Of a DNA stretch of 64,000 nucleotides, positions 52,704 to 61,579 are shown piece after piece; within the stretch, counting starts at the first letter, position 1, and each line of letters opens with the position of its first letter. The notes under the pieces are model-generated. The model saw nothing but the letters and a program-made list of their open reading frames with translations. It ran no database searches and had not been told where the DNA came from. The DNA lies in the NCBI RefSeq assembly GCF_005048855.1, contig NZ_SUME01000004.1, positions 496,001-560,000 of the forward strand, written 5' to 3'. The DNA is from Sphingobacterium olei. GTDB taxonomy: Bacteria; Bacteroidota; Bacteroidia; Sphingobacteriales; Sphingobacteriaceae. The translations under genes were made by a program, and so were the position numbers.

Positions 52704-53952
52704 CTTTTATGGTCTTACCGGCCTGGAAACAGGATTGGGAGAGGCAGCAAGAAATAATATTGAAGCACTTCGGCGGTCTGGATTATTGGTTAACGAGATT
52801 GACATCTCAGCGTCAGCGTATAATGAAGTGCAAACACCAGAAGATACAATTAATATTATTCAAATCAATCCGGATAATCTAGATTCTTTTTACGAGAGAT
52901 ACGCACATAATGTATCACAGGGTAGTTATAACATTGCTTTTTGGGCGTGGGAGACAGAAGAATTTCCAGAAGAAGACTTGAAGTATTTTACGTATTTCGA
53001 TGAGATATGGACACCGTCGGGTTACTGTCAGAACGTTATTTCAAAAAAAAGTCCTGTCCCGGTGCTAAACATGCCGCATGCAATACCGGTTGAGGAAAGG
53101 AGTGACGGATCTGAATATTTACGCAGGAAAGTATTAGGAACAAGGGAGAATACATTTATTTTTTCATTTTTTTTCGACTATAAGAGCCAGATTATCCGTA
53201 AAAATGTTCTTGGTGTTATAGAAAGTTTTCGAAAAGCATTCGGTTCCAACGCCGCTAATGTAAGTTTGTTATTAAAGACCTATCCTTCAGAGCATCATTT
53301 ACATGAGAAAGCTATTATTGAAGAAAAAATTGGAAATGACCCGTCTATCGTCCTTTTTGAAGAAAGTCTGGAAAGATCTGAACTTCAGGATTTATTAGGT
53401 ATAACCGATTGTTACGTGTCACTACATCGTTCCGAGGGATTTGGACTGACGATGGCGGAAGCTATGGCCGTTGGTAAACCTGTGATAGCTACTGCTTATT
53501 CCGGAAATATGGAATATATGAATGTCAATAATGCGCTGCTTGTCAAATATAAAATGACAACGTTGACTAAAGCAGTAGGCCCCTTCCCGATAGGATCCGT
53601 ATGGGCAGATCCCGATTTGGATCATGCGGCTGTTTTGATGCGCCGTGTTTATGCACGAGAGTTTTCCGAACAGGAAATTACCACTGCTGCAAAAGCTCAG
53701 ATCCAGGGTAGTCATAATTTGTCTCGTGTAGGACAGCTTATGTCAAACAGGATAACGCTGATTACACGAATGCTCCAAACGCGAACTAGGTCTAATTTTG
53801 AACAAGAGACACTTTTATTGCGTATAGAAAACGATCTTCTGAATACTAAGCTTAATAAAATTAGAAATATCAGTTTTGTAAAGTTAAAATTGAAATTCAA
53901 AAATTTAAAAAACCGGTTAACCGGAAAGAATAGAAAATATATGTGGGAGTAA
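52681..53952 (+). CDS. Glycosyltransferase family 4 (GT-B, MGINFYG type)
   Basis: A 423-residue glycosyltransferase with the N-terminal MGINFYGLTGLETGLGEAAR motif found in Bacteroidota GT4s that act in polysaccharide assembly. The donor region has FIFSFFFDYKSQIIRKN and CYVSLHRSEGFGLTMAEAMA then VGKPVIAT. A start at 52681 overlaps the previous gene by 23 bases; ATG 52693 (the conserved MGINFYG) would overlap by 11. The C-terminal ~50 residues are basic. It is coupled to the upstream GT4. Confidence 0.9.
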   Translation: MESTMGINFYGLTGLETGLGEAARNNIEALRRSGLLVNEIDISASAYNEVQTPEDTINIIQINPDNLDSFYERYAHNVSQGSYNIAFWAWETEEFPEEDLKYFTYFDEIWTPSGYCQNVISKKSPVPVLNMPHAIPVEERSDGSEYLRRKVLGTRENTFIFSFFFDYKSQIIRKNVLGVIESFRKAFGSNAANVSLLLKTYPSEHHLHEKAIIEEKIGNDPSIVLFEESLERSELQDLLGITDCYVSLHRSEGFGLTMAEAMAVGKPVIATAYSGNMEYMNVNNALLVKYKMTTLTKAVGPFPIGSVWADPDLDHAAVLMRRVYAREFSEQEITTAAKAQIQGSHNLSRVGQLMSNRITLITRMLQTRTRSNFEQETLLLRIENDLLNTKLNKIRNISFVKLKLKFKNLKNRLTGKNRKYMWE

Positions 53953-53953
53953 C

Positions 53954-54601
53954 CTATATACTATCATAGAATGTACTTTGTGAACGTTGCCTTTCAATAT
54001 TTTTGATATGAAAAAGGCAATATTCATAATTTTTGGTAGGCAGGTGTTTGAGCTGTGAGTAGTTGTCCAAAACCTCATGAAGCTTATTTTTCCATCGTAT
54101 CTTTCCATTGTTTTTAAATATTCGGAATTGAAAATCTGGAAAGTTCAGATACCCATCATCATTCTTTTCCCATTTCCAGTTTTTGATGTCTTCTTCTGTT
54201 ATGCCCCTTACGATATTAATGCGGGGAAGGAGAATACAATCTGCTCTGGAGTTTGTAAATAGAAACCATTTTAGCTTTTGTATCAATGTTTTTTGGGGAT
54301 ATTCATCTGCGTCTATTTGGAATATATATGTTTTTGTTGCATGTGCTATCAAATTGTTTTTAAAACTAGCAAAATCACCATTTAGACGCGATTGTATGCA
54401 CTTAATCGAAGGGTACTGATTGATTAGCGCAGAGACTTGCATATTTTCTGGATTGATATCTTGCAGTACAATAATTTCATCACGTTCGTCGATTAGGGGG
54501 ACGAGTATATCTAATAGTGTTTTTAGTTCATTGACCTCGTTGCAGGCCGTTATTCCATAGGTTATCGTGGGTAGACGAAATAAATTTGAAAAGATATCCA
54601 T
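53954..54601 (-). CDS. Glycosyltransferase family 2-like protein
   Basis: A 215-residue GT-A protein. It has an N-terminal nucleotide-sugar-binding strand (TITYGITACNEVNELKTLLD), a metal-site-like FQIDADEYP (DxD-type), and a basic acceptor region with RIFKNNGKIRWKNKLHEVL. It is short for a GT2, missing the long C-terminal extension. It sits alone on the minus strand between two GT4s facing different ways, with 1 base to the GT4 stop on its left. The substrate is unknown. Confidence 0.82.
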   Translation of the reverse strand: MDIFSNLFRLPTITYGITACNEVNELKTLLDILVPLIDERDEIIVLQDINPENMQVSALINQYPSIKCIQSRLNGDFASFKNNLIAHATKTYIFQIDADEYPQKTLIQKLKWFLFTNSRADCILLPRINIVRGITEEDIKNWKWEKNDDGYLNFPDFQFRIFKNNGKIRWKNKLHEVLDNYSQLKHLPTKNYEYCLFHIKNIERQRSQSTFYDSI

Positions 54602-54775
54602 CGTTTTATTAAATGTTAATTTTATAAGTTATAGGTGTTGGATCCCGTCTGTTATACAAGTTGTTTTATTTCGGACAGCGTTTTCGATTGCTTATTTCAC
54701 CTTTAAAATCTTAAATACTACAGGATGTAAATTTTTAAAATGATTTTTGTCGCTTTGATAACAGGTATACAAGGC

Positions 54776-56008
54776 TTAAGATTCTGTCAATATTTTAAAT
54801 CTTTCTCGAATAGTGTCCCATGAATAGTTTTCTTTAACATATTTTATGGCTTTATTGCTAGTATTATACTTTTCTGTAGGACTACTATTAAGTGCAGACT
54901 CTAGTTTTTCTAGAAAGTCTGATTTAGACAAGTAATACTGGGAAGCAAAATCACTGTCTATACAGTGTTGCTTTAAAACTTCAGATTTGCCATTTACTAA
55001 AGAAGGTTTTCCTAACTGCATAGCTTCCAACAATAGAAGGGAAAGACTTTCTCTGTCAGAGGGATTTATAACTAATTCGGCGTGTTGGATAAGTGCGGTC
55101 TTTTCAGGTTCTGAAACAAATCCAGTATAAAAGATGTCGGGATGATCGCTCTTTTCCATAAATAATCCGCCTGTTAACACCAATTTAACGTCGTCTGAGA
55201 TATCACGTTTGTACTCCGTAAACCAACGTATTAAATTCCCAATTTTCTCCTCTGCTATTCTCCCGAAATAAAGGATGTACCGTTCTGGTAAATCAAATTT
55301 TGCTTGTATATAACTTTTGCTTTTCGGTTCTGATAATTCTGTTCCTACAGCAAGAATACTATTGGTGGCCATTTGTTTGCCGAATATCTGATAACATAGT
55401 TCCCGCTCGGCTACAGAATTGAAAGCAATATGTTTTACCGTAGTAAAAATGTGGGTAAGATAAGAACGGAAAAAATCACCTTCTTTATGAGCTGTAGGAA
55501 TTAATATTGTTTTATCGGGGACTAACTTGTTAATAAAATAAAAGTTAGGACAAGGATACGAAATCATAAAAATAGCTCTGTATTCGTTTTGGTTGCGAAA
55601 CACATAATCGATTAAATCAGGTGAGTAAAGGCCATGTGCTTTTAACATATTGGTTTCAGCTTTCAGGGAAATATCCCATTTCGGAAATAAACTTGCACAA
55701 GCTTTCAAAAGGCCAATTTTATAGATAAATCGCCTTATTTTTCTACCAATACGACTTCTGTTATATAAATAACTGAACTTAATTGAGTTGTAAGCGTCGG
55801 TTTTAAATCTTCTGACTGTGACATTATTTATTATTTCAGTTCCTTCGGAATAATAGGGAGCAAACGTTATGTAATTGTTTGTTGTCGATGTTAAAACTTC
55901 CACATGAAAGGTTTTGGATACATTTTCTGCAAGCATTTTACAATGTTTCTCCGCCCCGCCATTAACTTCGGATCCATATAGTCCAACAATAAAGCAAATT
56001 TTATCCAT
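54776..56008 (-). CDS. Glycosyltransferase family 4 (paralogue A')
   Basis: A 410-residue GT-B glycosyltransferase and clear paralogue of the gene at 51441: MDKICFIVGLYGSEVNGGAE matches QKIAIVVQRYGVEINGGAE, both have GTEIIN, EVLKQH and a final NYSWDTIRERF/NYSWDNIIEKF. The donor site shows ILYFGRIAEEKIGNLI, LTGGLFMEK and NPSDRESLSLLLLEAMQLGK. It is on the opposite strand, followed by 174 bases without a gene. It probably works in the same polysaccharide pathway with a different acceptor position. Confidence 0.9.
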   Translation of the reverse strand: MDKICFIVGLYGSEVNGGAEKHCKMLAENVSKTFHVEVLTSTTNNYITFAPYYSEGTEIINNVTVRRFKTDAYNSIKFSYLYNRSRIGRKIRRFIYKIGLLKACASLFPKWDISLKAETNMLKAHGLYSPDLIDYVFRNQNEYRAIFMISYPCPNFYFINKLVPDKTILIPTAHKEGDFFRSYLTHIFTTVKHIAFNSVAERELCYQIFGKQMATNSILAVGTELSEPKSKSYIQAKFDLPERYILYFGRIAEEKIGNLIRWFTEYKRDISDDVKLVLTGGLFMEKSDHPDIFYTGFVSEPEKTALIQHAELVINPSDRESLSLLLLEAMQLGKPSLVNGKSEVLKQHCIDSDFASQYYLSKSDFLEKLESALNSSPTEKYNTSNKAIKYVKENYSWDTIRERFKILTES

Positions 56009-56179
56009 TCAGTATTTACATTTTCTGTTTTATATGTTAATTGTCTCTACTTAGCTAGAGATATTAACGTTTTTTTTAACATATAGTTTCTTTATATATA
56101 CATCAAAATGATGAAGACAAAGATTCTATCTAATCTGTTTACTATTATAACGTATTTCTATAGTGAAATGTGTACAACA

Positions 56180-56998
56180 CTAATAGAATAATTTAGTTTT
56201 TTTTATTCCGTTAGCGATCCAGCGTAGGTTATCTCGATTTGAAGTAAAAAGAATTGTCTCATTCTCAGGAAGGTTCTCTTTGTTGTTTTCTTTATGGAAA
56301 ATATGATAGGCTATGGCCCCGAATTTTAGGAATCTTTTTTTAATACCATTGTTGATTAAACGAATGGCTAGCTCGGCATCCTCACTGCCCCAGCCTTGAA
56401 TGGATTCATTATATCCATTGACGTTAATCAAATCCTTCTTCCAAAAAGACATGTTACAACCCCTTAATGCCCGGGGTTTATTTTTCTTATAGCGGTCAGC
56501 CATTATTTTCGAGAGAAAAGGAATCCGCAAACTGTTCAAAACCGACCCCAACGGGAATTTGAGTTTATTAAGTTTTTCTATAGCAGGCTGATTCAATAGT
56601 TGTGCACTATACGCTTGCGATAATAATACGCGGCTACCACATAAAAACGTATCCTTTTGGGATAATGCCAAATGATCTTTTATAAATTCTTTATCTATGA
56701 TAATGTCTCCATCTATTTGTATGATATAGTCGTATTGAGCTTGAACAATAGCTTTATTGCGTATAGCACTTAATCGAAATCCATTATCTGGGTGCCATAC
56801 ATGGACAATAGGTATTGGAGAATCCTTCTTTAATTGTTTAATAGTTTCTTGGGTAGCATCTCCGGAACCGTCATCCGCTATTAGGATTTCATCCGGAAGA
56901 TGCGTTTGCTTAAAAATACTCTGTATGCATTTCTCTAAAGCTGCTGGCCAATTGTATGTCGATACAATTAGGCTGATGGTGGGAATTTCCTTACTCAT
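56180..56998 (-). CDS. Glycosyltransferase family 2 with Glyco_transf_7C motif (copy 1)
   Basis: A 272-residue GT-A enzyme. It has VSTYNWPAALEKCIQSIFKQ then EILIADDGSGDATQE at the nucleotide site, IIQIDGDIIIDKEF (DxD metal site) and MSFWKKDLINVNGYNESIQG then WGSEDAELAIRLINNGIKK, the C-terminal galactosyltransferase-type motif. The start ATG 56998 overlaps the upstream stop by 8 bases (ATGAGTAA), so the two genes are coupled. It is one of three close paralogues here. Confidence 0.9.
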   Translation of the reverse strand: MSKEIPTISLIVSTYNWPAALEKCIQSIFKQTHLPDEILIADDGSGDATQETIKQLKKDSPIPIVHVWHPDNGFRLSAIRNKAIVQAQYDYIIQIDGDIIIDKEFIKDHLALSQKDTFLCGSRVLLSQAYSAQLLNQPAIEKLNKLKFPLGSVLNSLRIPFLSKIMADRYKKNKPRALRGCNMSFWKKDLINVNGYNESIQGWGSEDAELAIRLINNGIKKRFLKFGAIAYHIFHKENNKENLPENETILFTSNRDNLRWIANGIKKTKLFY

Positions 56999-57812
56999 TT
57001 CTGCCATCTTTTAAATATTTATCCATGCCGAATTCCGTCCATGATACACGTGTTTGTAGCGCATCCTCCAATAATCGTCTATTCTTATCCTCTAGCTCGC
57101 CCTTGTTTTGCTCGGGGTGGTAAATATGATATACGATTGCCGCAAATTTGATGACGGATTTTTTTACGCCGTTGTTTATCAATCGTAGCGTAAGATCACT
57201 GTCCTCGTGCCCCCAGCCTTCAAAATTTTCATTGTACCCATTCACAGCTATGATATCTGTCAGCCAAAAGGACATATTCGCTCCTCGTGCGTAATACTCC
57301 GGATAACGGTTTTTGTATTTAGTTAGCAGGTAGTTAGATAAGAATACGGACCGGAAACCATTTTCCCTTCTTGCAATATCGGAATGTAAAATATTAATGT
57401 TTACAGTTTTGGAATTCAAAAGTTTTTTTGAATAAGTTGGCCCTAGCAACACTCTTGACCCTTGTAATAGCCTTCCTTTTTTAGCGGCAGAAAGGTGATC
57501 TTCTATAAATCGCTTATGCAAAATGACATCCCCGTCAATTTGTATAATATACATTTTCGAGGCGTACGAAAAAGCCTTATTTCGAATGGTAGCAAGTTTA
57601 AATCCACTATCCTCATGCCATACATGAATGACGGGAACAGAAAGAACTTTTTTAAATGAATCAATTATCTCCTTCGTGGGAGCACGAGAACCATCATCAG
57701 CGATTATTACCTCGGAAGGCATAATTGTTTGCTCTTGTATGCTTAATAGTGTTAACTCTAAAGCTTCTGGCCAATTGTATGTGGATATGATAAGCGAACA
57801 TTCTTTAAGCAT
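56991..57812 (-). CDS. Glycosyltransferase family 2 with Glyco_transf_7C motif (copy 2)
   Basis: A 273-residue paralogue of the neighbouring gene with the same plan: ISTYNWPEALELTLLSIQEQ then EVIIADDGSRAPTKE, IIQIDGDVILHKRF, and WGHEDSDLTLRLINNGVKK. It is divergent from copy 3, with 93 bases between the two starts. The acceptor and sugar are unknown; by motif the family transfers Gal/GalNAc-like sugars, but this cannot be told from the sequence alone. Confidence 0.9.
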   Translation of the reverse strand: MLKECSLIISTYNWPEALELTLLSIQEQTIMPSEVIIADDGSRAPTKEIIDSFKKVLSVPVIHVWHEDSGFKLATIRNKAFSYASKMYIIQIDGDVILHKRFIEDHLSAAKKGRLLQGSRVLLGPTYSKKLLNSKTVNINILHSDIARRENGFRSVFLSNYLLTKYKNRYPEYYARGANMSFWLTDIIAVNGYNENFEGWGHEDSDLTLRLINNGVKKSVIKFAAIVYHIYHPEQNKGELEDKNRRLLEDALQTRVSWTEFGMDKYLKDGRNE

Positions 57813-57905
57813 TGTAACGTTTTATTATTTCTGGTCGTGTTGTTGTTATTAATGTGTAACCGGAATGATGCAAAAATACAGAATAGTAAGTACATTTGAA
57901 ATGGA

Positions 57906-58697
57906 ATGGAGAATTGTACCCTTTTAATCTCAACATATAATTGGCCGCAGGCATTCGATCTATGTTTGCAGAGCGTAATGAAACAGTCAAAGCTACCCAA
58001 AGAAATTGTTGTTGCCGACGATGGGTCGGATGAATTTACTGCTGAAATTATTGACAAATATAGAAAACTAAATAAAGTTCCTATTAAGCATATTTGGCAT
58101 GAAGATCTGGGGTTTCGCAAGTCTCTCATTATGAATAAGGCTGTTAAATGTGTTAGTTATGACTATGTTATACAGATAGATGGGGATGTCATTCTTGATC
58201 GGAACTTTATAGAAGATCATTTAATTGTAGCCGAGAGAGCAGCTTTTGTGCGCGGTACACGCGCTCATATCCGGGAAGGACATGTTAAAAAGATGTTTTT
58301 GAGTGCGCAGACTGATTTTAAATTTTATTCTAAAGGGATTAAAAATAGGTTTAACGCTGTTCGTTGGCCTTTGTTTTCGTGGCTGGTATCGAAAAAAGAG
58401 TTTTCGGGTAGAAGTGTTAGAGGATGTAATATGGCATTTTGGAAAGCAGATTTCGTGCGGGTGAATGGTTATAATAATGACTTAAAGGGTTGGGGACATG
58501 AAGATGAAGAACTTGCCACGAGATTGGTGAACAATGGAATCATTAAAAAATCCATTAAATTTAGATGTATTCAATATCATATTTTTCATCCGTTAGCTTC
58601 GCGGGAGCTTGAAAATGTCCATGATGACGTATTATTCAATGTGCGAAGGGATAAGAGAATAAGATGTGAAAATGGCTACGAAAACAGCTTGTTGTAA
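57906..58697 (+). CDS. Glycosyltransferase family 2 with Glyco_transf_7C motif (copy 3)
   Basis: A 263-residue third paralogue on the opposite strand: ISTYNWPQAFDLCLQSVMKQ then EIVVADDGSDEFTAE, VIQIDGDVILDRNF, WGHEDEELATRLVNNGIIKK. ATG 57906 gives MENCTLLISTYNWPQ, matching the other copies. It is separated from the next GT4 by 23 bases, so a two-gene plus-strand unit is likely. Inverted orientation relative to its two copies suggests a duplication with inversion. Confidence 0.9.
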   Translation: MENCTLLISTYNWPQAFDLCLQSVMKQSKLPKEIVVADDGSDEFTAEIIDKYRKLNKVPIKHIWHEDLGFRKSLIMNKAVKCVSYDYVIQIDGDVILDRNFIEDHLIVAERAAFVRGTRAHIREGHVKKMFLSAQTDFKFYSKGIKNRFNAVRWPLFSWLVSKKEFSGRSVRGCNMAFWKADFVRVNGYNNDLKGWGHEDEELATRLVNNGIIKKSIKFRCIQYHIFHPLASRELENVHDDVLFNVRRDKRIRCENGYENSLL

Positions 58698-58720
58698 ATA
58701 AATTAGACGTAGCCTTGGAT

Positions 58721-59926
58721 ATGAATGATCAGCAACACCCGATGAAATCTAAGAAGATTCTTTACTTTTTTCCTTTGAATCCATTGCATTCCAACGCTGG
58801 AAGTGTAACTAGGGCAAGGGGCATATTAACTTACTTTAAAAGTAGAGGTTATACCGTAGATTTTGTAAATAGTGATGATGAGTGGGGGAGAGAGTTAACG
58901 CTGGAAGACAGAAATAAATTGGTGTTTGAGGGATTGGCTCGAGCATCTTATGGTTTGTCTAGAAATCCTCCGTTGAAGAATATTTTTGGTTATCTCAGGT
59001 ATCTAATTCCAGCGCTTTTTTTACGTAAATTATTAAAATATGGTACTAGTACCTTGAATGATTACAATAATTTCAATCGTAGAAAGCAATTCAATACTAT
59101 TTTAAAGCGAGATAAATACGATTATATTATAATAAGCTATGCTTATTGGGCAAATTTGATTAAGGGTAACTCCTTTGTATCCCATGCTAGACTTATCATA
59201 GATACACATGATTGGTTGACCGCACAAGATCAATCTCGCAAACGTTTTGAAATAGGAAGAGGATTTTCGGACGAAATAGAAAGATTGAATCTTTTTGATG
59301 AGATATGGACCGTTTCATCTGATGAGCAATATGTTTTTGAACAGTTCTGTAGAAAGCCGGTTCATCTTATACCGATAGGTTTTGAATCAAACTTGTCATC
59401 TGGGGTACAAAAAGGTAATAGCAATATACATTTTGATGCAATATATGTTGCAAGTGATAATATGCATAATATTAAAGCTTGTAATTGGTTTTTCAGATAT
59501 GTATATCCATCATTACCAAAAGAGATTTCATTTTGCATTATTGGAACGATAAATAAATATGTACCTGATCTACCGAATGTGACCAAAGTGGAGTATGTTG
59601 AAGATTTAAATGATTATTATTATCGTTCAAAACTTGCTATATGTCCGATGCTATCCGGGACAGGAGTAAAAATTAAAGTAATTGAAGCACTTTCTTACGG
59701 CTTACCGGTGGTGTGTAATAGAAGAGGCGTAGACGGGTTAGTGAATAAGACAGAGAATGGATGTGTAGTAACTGATGATGGGGATGATTTTTCTAGATTA
59801 ATTTTACGTTTATTGCGAGATAGCGAATTTTATGAGCATGTTAGGAATGATGGGCAACTGTATTTTAATCGACATCATTCGATAGAAGCAGTATATCAGA
59901 ATCTGGACAACAGATTTGCGTACTAA
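58721..59926 (+). CDS. Glycosyltransferase family 4 (GT-B)
   Basis: A 401-residue glycosyltransferase. It shows KKILYFFPLNPLHSNAGSVT at the acceptor start, LIIDTHDWLTAQDQ, and donor-side CPMLSGTGVKIKVIEALSYG then LPVVCNRRGVDGLV. ATG 58721 is preferred over a TTG at 58715; ATG 58742 (MKSKKILYFFP) is also possible. It converges with the GT9 gene, whose stop overlaps by 4 bases. The sugar is unknown. Confidence 0.88.
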   Translation: MNDQQHPMKSKKILYFFPLNPLHSNAGSVTRARGILTYFKSRGYTVDFVNSDDEWGRELTLEDRNKLVFEGLARASYGLSRNPPLKNIFGYLRYLIPALFLRKLLKYGTSTLNDYNNFNRRKQFNTILKRDKYDYIIISYAYWANLIKGNSFVSHARLIIDTHDWLTAQDQSRKRFEIGRGFSDEIERLNLFDEIWTVSSDEQYVFEQFCRKPVHLIPIGFESNLSSGVQKGNSNIHFDAIYVASDNMHNIKACNWFFRYVYPSLPKEISFCIIGTINKYVPDLPNVTKVEYVEDLNDYYYRSKLAICPMLSGTGVKIKVIEALSYGLPVVCNRRGVDGLVNKTENGCVVTDDGDDFSRLILRLLRDSEFYEHVRNDGQLYFNRHHSIEAVYQNLDNRFAY

Positions 59927-60930
59927 CTTCCAATCTTCTCTACCACCATCTCCACCGTTACCAAGTCAATGGCTTCCACACCGTCGCAGTTGCAGGGTTT
60001 GTTCCCGTAGACGGAGCTTGGGCGTGCCGGGTGTGCTACCTGTATGCAATCTTCTAGAGATTGTCCATAACCCAGAAAACCCGAATAAGGATGTGTCGCT
60101 CCCCAGATAGACACACATCTCGTGCCAACTAATGAAGCCATATGCATACCCGAGCTATCCATACTGACCATCAGATTTAAATTAGCAATAATATCCAGTT
60201 CCTGTGCAAGCGAATATTGGCCAACCGTGTTTATCACATGATCATATTGATTCGACCAGTTTGCACAAATCTCTTTTTCTGCTGCGCCGCCGCCGAATAG
60301 AAAAATGCTATAATTCTTTTCCGAAAGTTGTCGGATAAGATCTTCCATTTTGGCTAATGGAAACACTTTGTATGGATGTTGCGCAAATGGAGCTATTCCG
60401 ATGGTCTTGACACCTGATGCAAAAATAGTAGCATATTCTTCGGGAGCTTCACGATTTACGCGGGGTAATTCATGATCTAATTTCAGGTTGTAACCCAGTC
60501 GCCTGAAAACATCTGCATAACGCTCTGTTGTCGGTTTTAAGGGTTTTAAAACTTTGTTTTCCCTCCGTGTCAATGCTTTTTTCTCCGATCTCCCTTTGTC
60601 TAATATACGGACAGAATAATCTGAGGTAAGGAATAAAAAATCTAGAAAACGGCTTCGCAGATTGTTGTGCAGATCTGCCACATAAAATGATTTATAGTTT
60701 TTAAGTTCCCGGAATAAGCGATATAACCCGAAGACTCCTTTATGTTTCCCTTTGGGATCGATAGCATGAAAATGAATACGGGGAATATCCGCGAAGAAAG
60801 GAGCAAATAACTTGCGCGATACCATAACGATTTCCACATCGCTGTGCTGGGCGACAAATTCTTTCAATACCGAAGCGACCATAGCGACGTCGCCCATAGC
60901 CGAAAAGCGGGTTACGATGATGCGCTTCAT
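59923..60930 (-). CDS. Glycosyltransferase family 9 (heptosyltransferase-like)
   Basis: A 335-residue GT9 enzyme of the WaaC/WaaF/RfaQ type that builds lipopolysaccharide inner core. It shows MKRIIVTRFSAMGDVAMVAS, IGIAPFAQHPYKVFPLAKM, LFGGGAAEKEICANW, MVSMDSSGMHMASLVG and SIWGATHPYSGFLGYG. Whether it transfers heptose, Kdo or another sugar is not determinable. It lies 6 bases downstream of the DUF4254 gene, a pairing seen in several Bacteroidota. Confidence 0.9.
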   Translation of the reverse strand: MKRIIVTRFSAMGDVAMVASVLKEFVAQHSDVEIVMVSRKLFAPFFADIPRIHFHAIDPKGKHKGVFGLYRLFRELKNYKSFYVADLHNNLRSRFLDFLFLTSDYSVRILDKGRSEKKALTRRENKVLKPLKPTTERYADVFRRLGYNLKLDHELPRVNREAPEEYATIFASGVKTIGIAPFAQHPYKVFPLAKMEDLIRQLSEKNYSIFLFGGGAAEKEICANWSNQYDHVINTVGQYSLAQELDIIANLNLMVSMDSSGMHMASLVGTRCVSIWGATHPYSGFLGYGQSLEDCIQVAHPARPSSVYGNKPCNCDGVEAIDLVTVEMVVEKIGS

Positions 60931-60936
60931 GGCTAC

Positions 60937-61542
60937 TTATTTTTGTGCACCGTAAAGAACAGGGTTCAGATTTGGATCATTGTACATTTTCATCTGCTTG
61001 TATACCTTCATGTACTTTTTACCTGTTGCGATATCGCTTAGCAATTCGTCAATACTCTGCGAAAGATCCTTGCGTTGCTCCAATAGGATGTCCAGTTTTG
61101 TTTGACAAGCTTGGATATGTTCGGCAGAGACATCCTGACGGATTGTTTCCTGTTGCATGTGATAGATTTTTAAGGCTAAGATCGACAGACGGTCTATTGC
61201 CCAGGCCGGACTTTCCGAGTTGATCCGGGCTTCGGCCGATGGTGGCACGTCGGCAAATTTTTGCAGGTAATAGCTGTCAATATATTCAACAGTATCTGTG
61301 CGCTCCTGATTTTGTTTATCAATACGTCTTTTCCAGTATAATCCTTCTTTGGGATCGATATCGGGATTACGTACCACATCTTCCATATGCCATTGCGCCG
61401 TATCAATCCAACATTTCAAATACAAAAGGTGCTCCAATGTAGCTGAATCGTAGGGATTCTCCATCGCCGCATCGATATTATCATGAACGTGATAATCATC
61501 TATAGCACGCTGGAATATGGTGTTTGCAGTTGCACTAATCAT
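60937..61542 (-). CDS. DUF4254 domain protein
   Basis: A 201-residue, mostly helical cytosolic protein (no signal or membrane segment). It has LKCWIDTAQWHMEDVVRNPD, YWKRRIDKQNQERTD and SPAWAIDRLSILALKIYHM stretches of the DUF4254 family. The family has no proven function but is often linked to GT9 and lipid A/core genes. Here it directly precedes the GT9 gene on the same strand (gap 6 bases), suggesting a role in LPS core synthesis. It lies 37 bases after the nuoN stop. Confidence 0.88.
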   Translation of the reverse strand: MISATANTIFQRAIDDYHVHDNIDAAMENPYDSATLEHLLYLKCWIDTAQWHMEDVVRNPDIDPKEGLYWKRRIDKQNQERTDTVEYIDSYYLQKFADVPPSAEARINSESPAWAIDRLSILALKIYHMQQETIRQDVSAEHIQACQTKLDILLEQRKDLSQSIDELLSDIATGKKYMKVYKQMKMYNDPNLNPVLYGAQK

Positions 61543-61579
61543 GATGCAAACATAGATAAAGTTGGTTTTAAATACAAGT

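Noticed and set aside
54602..54775. Gene between the small GT2 and GT4 genes
   Set aside because: No ORF with plausible composition; only A/T-rich sequence.
56009..56179. Promoter or repeat between the glycosyltransferase genes
   Set aside because: No TAnnTTTG match with sensible spacing and no inverted repeat was found.
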